A stretch of DNA of 64,000 nt from an uncultured Prevotellaceae bacterium (lineage in GTDB: Bacteria; Bacteroidota; Bacteroidia; Bacteroidales; Bacteroidaceae), in the NCBI GenBank assembly GCA_902781315.1, contig CACZIT010000005.1, positions 1-64,000 of the forward strand, written 5' to 3'. Numbering within the stretch: position 1 is the stretch's first letter; each line of letters starts with the position of its first letter. The position numbers and the translations under genes are program-made. Shown here in pieces: positions 57,733-64,000 of the stretch. Below the pieces are notes generated by a model that was not told the origin of the DNA, made no database searches, and saw only the letters and a program-made list of their open reading frames with translations.

Positions 57733-57927
57733 TCAATATGCCTTGCCTTTCTGGCGCGCCTCACGATCTTGATCGATGACACAATGGATACCACGCTCCT
57801 TCATGGCTTCACTGTCATGAATATGCTGTGAAGAGAAGCGCCCATTCTTCTTGAAAAGCACTTTTATCAATAATAATGCCATTGCGATAGCAATTATTAA
57901 CACGCTAATGAGCAAAGTTTCAATCAT
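57733..57927 (-). CDS. Small membrane-anchored protein
   Basis: A 64-residue protein starting at the ATG at 57927: one membrane helix (MIETLLISVLIIAIAMALLL, extending to residue 25) followed by a soluble tail, KNGRFSSQHIHDSEAMKERGIHCVIDQDREAR. A longer frame continues upstream through pepD on the opposite strand but has no signs of coding. The tail with HCV and QDREAR is, to my recollection, conserved among Bacteroidales proteins of unknown role. It has its own promoter, divergent from pepD. Confidence 0.75.
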   Translation of the reverse strand: MIETLLISVLIIAIAMALLLIKVLFKKNGRFSSQHIHDSEAMKERGIHCVIDQDREARQKGKAY

Positions 57928-57933
57928 TTTTTG

Positions 57934-57941
57934 TAATTTTG
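57934..57941 (+). promoter_or_regulatory. -7 element of pepD
   Basis: TAATTTTG followed by CCTG; leader about 58 bases. It lies four bases from the opposing -7 element. Confidence 0.5.
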
Positions 57942-57945
57942 CCTG

Positions 57946-57953
57946 CAAAGTTA
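57946..57953 (-). promoter_or_regulatory. -7 element of the small membrane protein gene
   Basis: TAACTTTG followed by CAGG on the minus strand, about 18 bases ahead of the ATG at 57927. The two opposed -7 elements cannot both be occupied at once. Confidence 0.55.
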
Positions 57954-58005
57954 GAAAAAACCTATCAAAAACCGAAAGAATAACGCAATAAAATAACATA
58001 ATTAA

Positions 58006-59454
58006 ATGAATAAAAACGAATTGAAACCTGCATGCGTGTTCGAACAGTTCGCACGCATCAACGAAATTCCCCGCCCCTCGAAGCGCGAGGAGAAGATGAT
58101 TGAGTATCTGAAAGAGTTCGGCAAAAGCCATGGTTTGGAAACAAAAGTCGACGAGACAGGCAACGTGCTCATCCGCAAGGCTGCCACACCAGGCATGGAG
58201 AATCGCCCGACGATTATTCTGCAAAGCCACATGGACATGGTGTGCGAGAAACTCGTCGATGTCGAATTCGATTTCGACAAAGATGCCATCCAGACCTATG
58301 TAGACGGCGAATGGCTTTGCGCCAAGGGCACCACGCTGGGTGCCGACGACGGCATCGGCTGTGCTATCGAGCTGGCCATCCTCGACAGCGACGACATCGA
58401 GCACGGTCCACTGGAGTGCGTCTTCACTCGCGATGAAGAGACGGGTCTGACCGGTGCCGAAGGCATGAAGGCAGGTTTCATGACAGGCGACATGCTCATC
58501 AACCTCGACTCTGAGGACGAAGGCCAGATATTCGTCAGCTGCGCCGGCGGTCGCAACACCACGGCCACCTTCCACTACGATCGCCAGGAGGCTCCGAAGG
58601 GAGTGTTCTTCCTGCGCGGTTCGCTGAAGGGTCTCGTTGGCGGCCACTCGGGCGACGACATCAACAAGAAGCGCGCCAACGCACTGAAGATTCTGGCTCG
58701 CTTCCTCTATCAGACGCAGGAGCGCTACGGACTTTGCCTGGCTCAGTTCAATGCCGGCAAACTACACAATGCCATTCCTCGCGACGGTGTCATCGTGTTT
58801 GCCGTACCTGAGGATAAAAAGGAGAACGTGCGTGCCGACTGGAACGTATTTGTCAGCGAAGTGGAAGAAGAATACCACGTCACAGAGAAGACCATGCAGT
58901 TCCAACTGGAGAGCACCGATGCTGAAGCCGTGCTGCCGCAGGATGTGAGCACACGTCTGGTGCAGGCCATGCAGGCCGTCGACAACGGCGTGTTTGCCAT
59001 GTGCCAGGACGAGGCTGTGGCTTGGCTCGTAGAAACCTCTAACAACGTGGCCAGCATCGTCACTGGTGAGAAGGAAGCCAAGGTGGTATGCTCGCAACGT
59101 TCCAACGTGATGAGCGCACTCGACAACCAGGCTGCCACCATCAAGGCTGTGTTCCAACTGGCAGGTGCCGAGGTCGTACAGGGCGAGGGTTATCCCGCAT
59201 GGAAGATGCGCGCCGACAGCAAACTTACTGCATTGGCTGTTGAGACCTACAAGAAACTCTTTGGCAAAGACCCGAAGGTGCTGGGCATCCATGCCGGTCT
59301 GGAGTGCGGATTGTTCTCAGAGAAGTATCCCAACCTCGATATGGTAAGCTTCGGCCCGACGCTGCGCGGTGTCCACTCTCCCGACGAGCGCCTGCACATC
59401 CCGACCGTGCAAATGGTTTGGGATCATCTGCTGGCAATTCTTAAAAATATCTGA
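58006..59454 (+). CDS. pepD: Aminoacyl-histidine dipeptidase (peptidase D)
   Basis: A 482-residue M20/M25 metallopeptidase cleaving Xaa-His and other dipeptides in the cytoplasm. Metal-site motifs: LQSHMDMVCEK with His75 and Asp77, GADDGIGCA, DEETGLTGAEG with the general base Glu, INLDSEDEG, and a C-terminal HAGLECG. The lid domain with GGHSGDDINKKRANALK is standard. No signal peptide. A small lipoprotein gene follows after 17 bases. Confidence 0.96.
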   Translation: MNKNELKPACVFEQFARINEIPRPSKREEKMIEYLKEFGKSHGLETKVDETGNVLIRKAATPGMENRPTIILQSHMDMVCEKLVDVEFDFDKDAIQTYVDGEWLCAKGTTLGADDGIGCAIELAILDSDDIEHGPLECVFTRDEETGLTGAEGMKAGFMTGDMLINLDSEDEGQIFVSCAGGRNTTATFHYDRQEAPKGVFFLRGSLKGLVGGHSGDDINKKRANALKILARFLYQTQERYGLCLAQFNAGKLHNAIPRDGVIVFAVPEDKKENVRADWNVFVSEVEEEYHVTEKTMQFQLESTDAEAVLPQDVSTRLVQAMQAVDNGVFAMCQDEAVAWLVETSNNVASIVTGEKEAKVVCSQRSNVMSALDNQAATIKAVFQLAGAEVVQGEGYPAWKMRADSKLTALAVETYKKLFGKDPKVLGIHAGLECGLFSEKYPNLDMVSFGPTLRGVHSPDERLHIPTVQMVWDHLLAILKNI

Positions 59455-59471
59455 GTGTCATCACCTATGAT

Positions 59472-59858
59472 ATGGAGAGTATGAACAGAATGAAAATTGT
59501 CATCACCGCAATGCTTATTGCGGTGATGACTTTCTCTTCTTGCGACAAGGAAAAATCCACTGCACAGAAGCTAGTGAAGGATTTCCTGAAAGAAAACCTC
59601 GTGAGTGAAGACTTCAAGGTGATGTACTGCTACGATTTGTCAACAACGAGGTTTGTTACCGATTCGATGTGCCAAGCAATGCGAGCCAAAATGGCAGGCA
59701 ACAAGTTCTTCAAGTCTAACATACACTATGCCGAAGGCCCGACGTCGAAGAATCTGCATTTTATGCGCGTGAAATACCGCATCGACAAGGATACGATTTT
59801 CCAAACTTTCTACCTCGACGAGCAACAAACGCGTATAGTCGCATTTAAGGAGAATTGA
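59472..59858 (+). CDS. Small lipoprotein of unknown function
   Basis: Up to 128 residues, with candidate starts at 59472, 59481 and 59490; the last gives a standard signal peptide MKIVITAMLIAVMTFSSC with the lipidated Cys at 18. The mature part is alpha/beta, with a helix TAQKLVKDFLKENLVSEDFKV and strands HFMRVKYRIDKDTIFQTFYLDEQQT. I do not recognise the family. A perfect hairpin lies in its signal-peptide codons (59499-59530). Confidence 0.75.
   Translation: MESMNRMKIVITAMLIAVMTFSSCDKEKSTAQKLVKDFLKENLVSEDFKVMYCYDLSTTRFVTDSMCQAMRAKMAGNKFFKSNIHYAEGPTSKNLHFMRVKYRIDKDTIFQTFYLDEQQTRIVAFKEN
59499..59530 (+). terminator. Hairpin with U-rich tail inside the lipoprotein gene
   Basis: GTCATCACCGCA (59499-59510) pairs perfectly with TGCGGTGATGAC (59519-59530), and TTTCTCTTCTTG follows. 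It is 45 bases past the pepD stop, so it could end most pepD transcripts while sitting in the next gene. Confidence 0.5.
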
Positions 59859-59866
59859 GAAAAAAC

Positions 59867-59900
59867 TGCAGTTTTCACTTCCGCAACTGCATTTTTTTTG
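59867..59900 (+). terminator. Terminator of the lipoprotein gene
   Basis: TGCAGTT (59867-59873) pairs with AACTGCA (59885-59891), followed directly by eight T. Confidence 0.75.
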
Positions 59901-59901
59901 C

Positions 59902-59909
59902 TACCTTTG
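59902..59909 (+). promoter_or_regulatory. -7 element of tkt-rpiB
   Basis: TACCTTTG followed by CAAG, directly after the T-run of the preceding terminator; leader about 43 bases. Confidence 0.6.
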
Positions 59910-59959
59910 CAAGCAAGATAAAAAATACTAATATCCTATAACAAATAAACTATCAAAGA

Positions 59960-61972
59960 ATGAACGACAACAAAGTAATGATGCGTGCAGCCGACAACAT
60001 CCGCATTCTAGCTGCCGCAATGGTCGAGAAGGCCAAGAGTGGTCATCCTGGTGGCGCTATGGGCGGTGCCGATTTCATCAACACGCTCTACTCAGAGTTC
60101 CTCGTCTACGATCCCGAGAATCCCGAGTGGGAAGGTCGCGACCGCTTCTTCCTCGATCCCGGCCACATGGCTCCGATGCTCTACTCGCAGCTCTGCCTCA
60201 TCGGCAAATACACGCTGGAGGACCTGCAGAACCTGCGCCAGTGGGGAAGCGTCACGCCTGGTCACCCCGAGCGCGAACTCGCACGCGGCATTGAGAACAC
60301 CTCTGGTCCGCTTGGTCAGGGCCACACCTTCGCCGTGGGTGCTGCCATCGCAGCCAAGTTCCTGAAGGCTCGCCTCGGCGACGTGATGAACCAAACCATC
60401 TACGCCTACATCTCTGATGGCGGCGTGCAGGAGGAAATCTCGCAGGGTGCTGGCCGTATTGCCGGTAACCTGGGTTTGGACAACCTCATCATGTTCTACG
60501 ATGCCAACGACATCCAGCTTTCTACCCGCACCGAGGTCGTGACCTGCGAGGACACCGCCAAGAAGTATGAGGCATGGGGATGGTTCGTACAGAACATCGA
60601 CGGTAACGACGTCGACCAGATTCGCGAGGCCATCAAGAAAGCTCAGGCCGAAAAGGAGCGTCCCTCGCTGATTATCGGTCACTGCGTCATGGGTAAGGGT
60701 GCCCGCAAGGCTGACGGTTCAAGCTACGAGTCGAACTGCGCCACACACGGCGCTCCGCTTGGCGGCGACAACTTCGTACAGACGATGAAGAACCTCGGTG
60801 CCGATCCCGAGCAGCCCTTCCAGATCTTCCCCGAGGTGCAGGAGCTCTATGCCCGCCGCGCTGAAGAGCTGAAGAAGATCTGCGCCGAGCGCTACGCCCA
60901 GAAGGCTGAGTGGGCCAAGCAGAACCCCGAGAAGGCTCAGCTGCTGGAAGAGTGGTTCAGCGGCAGTGCTCCGAAGATCGACTGGACCAAGGTGCAGCAG
61001 AAGGCCGGTGCCGCCACGCGTGGTGCTTCAGCTACCGTTCTGGGTGTGCTTGCAGAGCAGGTGCCCAACATGATTTGTGCTTCGGCCGACCTCTCTAATT
61101 CTGATAAGACCGATGGTTTCCTGAAGAAGACCCACGACATCGTAAAGGGCGACTTCACGGGTGCCTTCTTCCAGGCTGGTGTGGCCGAGCTGACGATGGC
61201 TTGCTGCTGCATCGGTATGGCTCTGCACGGTGGTGTGATTCCCGCTTGCGGCACTTTCTTTGTATTCAGCGACTACATGAAACCCGCCGTCCGTATGGCT
61301 GCCCTGATGGAGCTGCCCGTGAAGTTCATCTGGACTCACGACGCCTTCCGTGTGGGCGAGGATGGTCCTACGCATGAGCCCGTCGAGCAGGAGGCTCAGA
61401 TCCGCCTGATGGAGAAACTGAAGAACCACCACGGCCGCAACTCGATGCTCGTATTGCGTCCTGCCGACGCTGAGGAGACTACCGTCTGCTGGCGTATGGC
61501 TATGGAGAACGTCGACACGCCGACCGCTCTCATCTTCTCGCGTCAGAACATCGAGATGCTGCCCGAAGGCAACGACTACGAGCAGGCCACCAAGGGTGCT
61601 TATGTGGTTGCCGGCAGTGATGAGGACTACGACGTAATCCTTCTGGCTTCTGGTTCTGAGGTATCCACGCTGGAGGCTGGTGCCAAGCTGCTGCGCGAAG
61701 ACGGCGTGAAGGTGCGCCTCGTGAGCGTTCCCTCCGAGGGATTGTTCCGCTCGCAGCCCGTGGAGTATCAGCAGAGCGTGCTGCCTGCAGGCAAGAAAAA
61801 GTTCGGCATGACCGCCGGCCTGCCTGTCACCCTCGAGGGTCTGGTTGGTGCCGATGGTTGCGTATGGGGTCTTGAGAGCTTCGGCTTCTCCGCTCCCTAC
61901 AAGGTGCTCGACGAGAAGCTGGGCTACAACGGCCAGAACGTCTACGAACAGGTGAAGAAACTGCTTGCATAA
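59960..61972 (+). CDS. tkt: Transketolase
   Basis: A 670-residue thiamine diphosphate enzyme that transfers two-carbon units in the pentose phosphate pathway. The N-terminal domain has AKSGHPGGAMGGADF, the diphosphate/metal motif YISDGGVQEEISQGAG... to FYDANDIQLS, the Pyr domain has DLSNSDKTDGF and THDAFRVGEDGPTHEPVEQ, and the C-terminal domain is intact. It is one base ahead of rpiB, another pentose-pathway gene, so they form an operon. Confidence 0.96.
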   Translation: MNDNKVMMRAADNIRILAAAMVEKAKSGHPGGAMGGADFINTLYSEFLVYDPENPEWEGRDRFFLDPGHMAPMLYSQLCLIGKYTLEDLQNLRQWGSVTPGHPERELARGIENTSGPLGQGHTFAVGAAIAAKFLKARLGDVMNQTIYAYISDGGVQEEISQGAGRIAGNLGLDNLIMFYDANDIQLSTRTEVVTCEDTAKKYEAWGWFVQNIDGNDVDQIREAIKKAQAEKERPSLIIGHCVMGKGARKADGSSYESNCATHGAPLGGDNFVQTMKNLGADPEQPFQIFPEVQELYARRAEELKKICAERYAQKAEWAKQNPEKAQLLEEWFSGSAPKIDWTKVQQKAGAATRGASATVLGVLAEQVPNMICASADLSNSDKTDGFLKKTHDIVKGDFTGAFFQAGVAELTMACCCIGMALHGGVIPACGTFFVFSDYMKPAVRMAALMELPVKFIWTHDAFRVGEDGPTHEPVEQEAQIRLMEKLKNHHGRNSMLVLRPADAEETTVCWRMAMENVDTPTALIFSRQNIEMLPEGNDYEQATKGAYVVAGSDEDYDVILLASGSEVSTLEAGAKLLREDGVKVRLVSVPSEGLFRSQPVEYQQSVLPAGKKKFGMTAGLPVTLEGLVGADGCVWGLESFGFSAPYKVLDEKLGYNGQNVYEQVKKLLA

Positions 61973-61973
61973 T

Positions 61974-62411
61974 ATGGAAGTGAAGACTATAGGCATAGCC
62001 AGCGACCACGCTGGCTTTGCCTTAAAACAGTTCGTGAAGAAGTATTTGGAGGAGAAAGGCTTCGAATACAAGGACTACGGCACCTACACTGAGGACTCCT
62101 GCGACTACAGCGATTTCGGTCATGCCTTGGCACGCGGCATCGAGGAAGGCGAGGTGTTCCCCGGCATTGCCATCTGCGGCTCTGGCGAGGGCATTAACAT
62201 GACGCTCAACAAGCACCAGCAGATCCGTGCCGGACTGTGCTGGATTCCCGAGATTGCCCACCTCATCCGTCAGCACAACAATGCCAACGTGCTGGTGATG
62301 CCTGGCCGCTTCATTGATGAAGACATGGCCCGCAAGATCATGGACGAGTTCTTCGCCACTGAATTTGAAGGCGGCCGCCACCAGCGCCGCATCGATAAGA
62401 TTCCTGTGTAA
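61974..62411 (+). CDS. rpiB: Ribose 5-phosphate isomerase B
   Basis: A 145-residue RpiB interconverting ribose-5-P and ribulose-5-P. ASDHAGFALK carries the phosphate-site Asp and His, AICGSGEGINMTLNKHQQIRAGLC has the catalytic Cys, and RQHNNANVLVMPGRF follows. The start is the ATG at 61974, one base after the tkt stop (61970-61972); an earlier TTG at 61965 would overlap tkt and is not needed. Confidence 0.96.
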   Translation: MEVKTIGIASDHAGFALKQFVKKYLEEKGFEYKDYGTYTEDSCDYSDFGHALARGIEEGEVFPGIAICGSGEGINMTLNKHQQIRAGLCWIPEIAHLIRQHNNANVLVMPGRFIDEDMARKIMDEFFATEFEGGRHQRRIDKIPV

Positions 62412-62438
62412 AAAAACATTGTGGTATCTACGAATTTG

Positions 62439-62508
62439 CGGATTTACAATTTACGATTGTTGGGCAGAGCGTCTGCTGATATAAATGCAATCGTAAATTG
62501 TAAATCCG
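62439..62508. terminator. Long inverted repeat between convergent genes
   Basis: A perfect 21-bp inverted repeat (62439-62459 with 62488-62508), loop 28 bases. The arms are built of TTTACAATTTACGATT, a motif family also seen at about 12050-12085 and 38195-38255. It can serve both rpiB and the convergent alaX-like gene. Confidence 0.65.
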
Positions 62509-62528
62509 TAAATCGTTTATATAGAAAA

Positions 62529-63029
62529 CTATACGATTTTATAGCGGATGCGGAACGAACGCTTGTCGTTGTCCCAGTTGGTGCCGAGGAGCTCGAATCG
62601 GCCTATCTGAGACGTTGACCGCACGTGGCGGCCAATGCAGGGACACACGTCGAACGTGCCTATTCGCACTAGGCGAATGGTCTCCGAAGCATCGGCAGGC
62701 AGACGGTCGAGCGAGATGTGGGCGTCAGGCGAATCCTCTTCTGCGCTGAACACGAGGCCTTCAAGCTCGGCCCGCGTGTAGAACTCGAAGGTCACGGGCA
62801 GGTCCTCGGCAATGAGTTCATTCATCTGCCGCTCGATGGCCTGCTCTTCCTTGCGGTCAGGCTTGCGATCGAGAATCCATGATATCTTGCTCTTCTTGCG
62901 TTCGATGTGTGCATTGTTGGACCGTTCACAGCCGAACATGCGCTGCATCACTTGATTCAAGAGGTGCTCCGCCGTATGCGCGGGCGGAAACTCTTCTTTG
63001 TTATGATCGTTCAGAATGTAGTCATCCAT
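62529..63029 (-). CDS. AlaX-like alanyl-tRNA editing domain protein
   Basis: A 166-residue free-standing editing domain of the AlaRS/ThrRS second additional domain type. The zinc ligands HTAEH (His18, His22) and CIGRH (Cys131, His135) are all present. Such proteins hydrolyse Ser or Gly wrongly attached to tRNA-Ala. The translation is unusually rich in charged residues between the two halves (about 40-75). It lies 32 bases after the amylase-family gene in the same direction. Confidence 0.85.
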   Translation of the reverse strand: MDDYILNDHNKEEFPPAHTAEHLLNQVMQRMFGCERSNNAHIERKKSKISWILDRKPDRKEEQAIERQMNELIAEDLPVTFEFYTRAELEGLVFSAEEDSPDAHISLDRLPADASETIRLVRIGTFDVCPCIGRHVRSTSQIGRFELLGTNWDNDKRSFRIRYKIV

Positions 63030-63061
63030 CTTAGGTTTTCTCTTAGGTTTTTATGATTCAT

Positions 63062-64000
63062 TTAAAAGGTCATTTTCTGGATACAGCCTCCACGCGGTGG
63101 CAATGATAACCGCACTGTTTTGTCGGCCTCGAGCGTCAATGTCATTCGGGATCCCGACAGCAGATCTTTGGCTTCGATGCTTCCTTCAGCTATATGCAGA
63201 TAGTCGAAAGCATGTCGAGGGATACAAACGTCTGCCGTTGCATCTTCATCGGCAAAGTTTGCAACGACTAGCAGTAAATCCTTCTCAGCCTTCCGCAGGA
63301 AAGCATATTGACGGTCGCCTATGTGCTGGTTGACATACATGAGGTCGAACATCACACCATCTGTGACCGCCTTTTCCTTTCGGGCAATATTGAGAATGCT
63401 ACGGTGTTGTTCGTAGAGCGACTGTTCATCGGGAGTGAGCTCGCCTGAATCGGCGCGGCAGAGCGTGTCGACACTCCAGTAGTCGAAGATGGTCGTTCGG
63501 CCGTCGTGACCGCTGAAGCCCTCGCAATCCATGCCTCGCTCACCATATTCCTGACCAGCATAGAGCATGAACGCATTCTCACCGAGCATGGCGCTTACGA
63601 TGAGTGCAGGAACCGCTTTGCGCCCGTCGGCAGCAAAGAAGTCGCTGGCTATGCGCTGCTCGTCGTGGTTCTCGAGGAAATAGAGCATGTGGGAGCGAAT
63701 GTCGTCGAGTTGCTGCCACTGACTGGTGATGTCGGCTGCACGACGACGATGACAGGTGATGTCGCGCAGCGCGTCATACATACCCACCTTGTCGTAGAGC
63801 CAGTCGAACCCGGCAGCGATAAAGTCGCGATAGAGCCAGGGGTCGTAGATTTCGCCGATGAACAGCACGTCGGGATACTCAGCGCGCACCTGCGGAATGA
63901 CCCAGCGCCAGAACTCCACCGGCACCATGAACACCATATCGCAACGGAAGGCATCGACGCCCTTAGCAGCCCAAAAGAGCAGCACGTGGAGCATCTTCTG
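63062..64000 (-). CDS. GH13 alpha-amylase family protein, N-terminus outside window
   Basis: At least 312 residues; the frame runs through the right edge (QK upstream of a Met at 63994), so the N-terminal part is missing. Conserved GH13 regions: GVDAFRCDMV with the nucleophile Asp, FIGEIYDP with the acid Glu, and FLENHDEQR with the transition-state Asp. A C-terminal beta domain ends GGCIQKMTF. No signal peptide can be judged. It likely acts on alpha-1,4-glucans or malto-oligosaccharides; the precise specificity is not readable from this part. Confidence 0.9.
   Translation of the reverse strand, partial: QKMLHVLLFWAAKGVDAFRCDMVFMVPVEFWRWVIPQVRAEYPDVLFIGEIYDPWLYRDFIAAGFDWLYDKVGMYDALRDITCHRRRAADITSQWQQLDDIRSHMLYFLENHDEQRIASDFFAADGRKAVPALIVSAMLGENAFMLYAGQEYGERGMDCEGFSGHDGRTTIFDYWSVDTLCRADSGELTPDEQSLYEQHRSILNIARKEKAVTDGVMFDLMYVNQHIGDRQYAFLRKAEKDLLLVVANFADEDATADVCIPRHAFDYLHIAEGSIEAKDLLSGSRMTLTLEADKTVRLSLPPRGGCIQKMTF

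Noticed and set aside
57928-58647. N-terminal extension of the small membrane protein across pepD
   Set aside because: The extension is antisense to pepD and lies upstream of the promoter; the protein starts at 57927.
1-64000. tRNA, rRNA or known riboswitch
   Set aside because: I looked for cloverleaf ends, GTTCGANNC arms and familiar riboswitch cores in the intergenic stretches and saw none, though a covariance-model search could not be run.

Overview
The window looks like chromosome of a Bacteroidales bacterium, most likely Prevotellaceae. The evidence is the repeated Bacteroidota promoter form (TTTG, about 19-20 bases, TAnnTTTG) ahead of many genes, weak or absent Shine-Dalgarno sequences, families largely restricted to this phylum (DUF4270 and DUF4348 lipoproteins, the YtxH/Holin_X pair, ECF sigma/anti-sigma/TonB-receptor modules), and a methylmalonyl-CoA decarboxylase cluster typical of propionate producers. 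I could run no database search; family names come from motifs read in the translations.

Layout. 1-2400: AT-rich end of an integrated element, with a small helix-turn-helix protein and an atypical tyrosine recombinase, closed by an array of TTGTAAAC boxes. 2410-11000: central metabolism (ppdK; mmdA, a 52-residue subunit and a biotin carrier), a short glycogen-synthase-like protein, a DUF4270 lipoprotein and an ABC ATPase. 11063-19645: translation genes on the minus strand (thrS, infC, rpmI, rplT, pheT, yebC) interrupted by a secreted carboxymuconolactone-decarboxylase/cupin protein. 20358-29509: lipid kinase, miaA, gapA, mscL, guaA, a sugar nucleotidyltransferase and tcdA. 29603-30809: 1.2 kb without genes but full of repeats. 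30810-43254: PadR/PspC pair, tex, a TPR protein with def-ruvX-SPOR, a ytxH-holin triad, and DUF4348-murB-MBL. 43476-52465: two tandem modules of ECF sigma factor, minimal anti-sigma factor and large outer-membrane TonB-type receptor. 52903-64000: pheS, a PagL-like barrel, nth, an OmpH-like lipoprotein, pepD, tkt-rpiB, an AlaX-type editing protein and a truncated GH13 amylase.

The most unusual feature is a family of G/C-rich palindromic repeats (core CCCCTCCC...GGGAGGGG with GACCCACCCCC flanks). They occur between genes and also inside reading frames without breaking them. One receptor carries six such inserts. Two unrelated exported proteins, a TPR protein and a PagL-like barrel, take their start codon and the first part of their signal peptide from a paired copy. 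Two copies about 117 bp long, one intergenic and one inside the receptor, share a conserved non-palindromic middle, as a small non-autonomous mobile element would. Separate repeat families include arrays of about 20-bp units in which a constant TTACAC alternates with hairpins of varying sequence, a five-unit 22-bp palindrome array beside pheS, and 18- and 22-bp tandem repeats.

The metabolic genes fit together: ppdK, gapA, tkt and rpiB serve glycolysis and pentose metabolism, mmdA/biotin carrier the succinate-propionate branch, and the amylase and glycogen-synthase-like protein polysaccharide handling. Several genes have a -7 element so close to the start codon that their messages must have very short or no leaders; this was used to choose starts.
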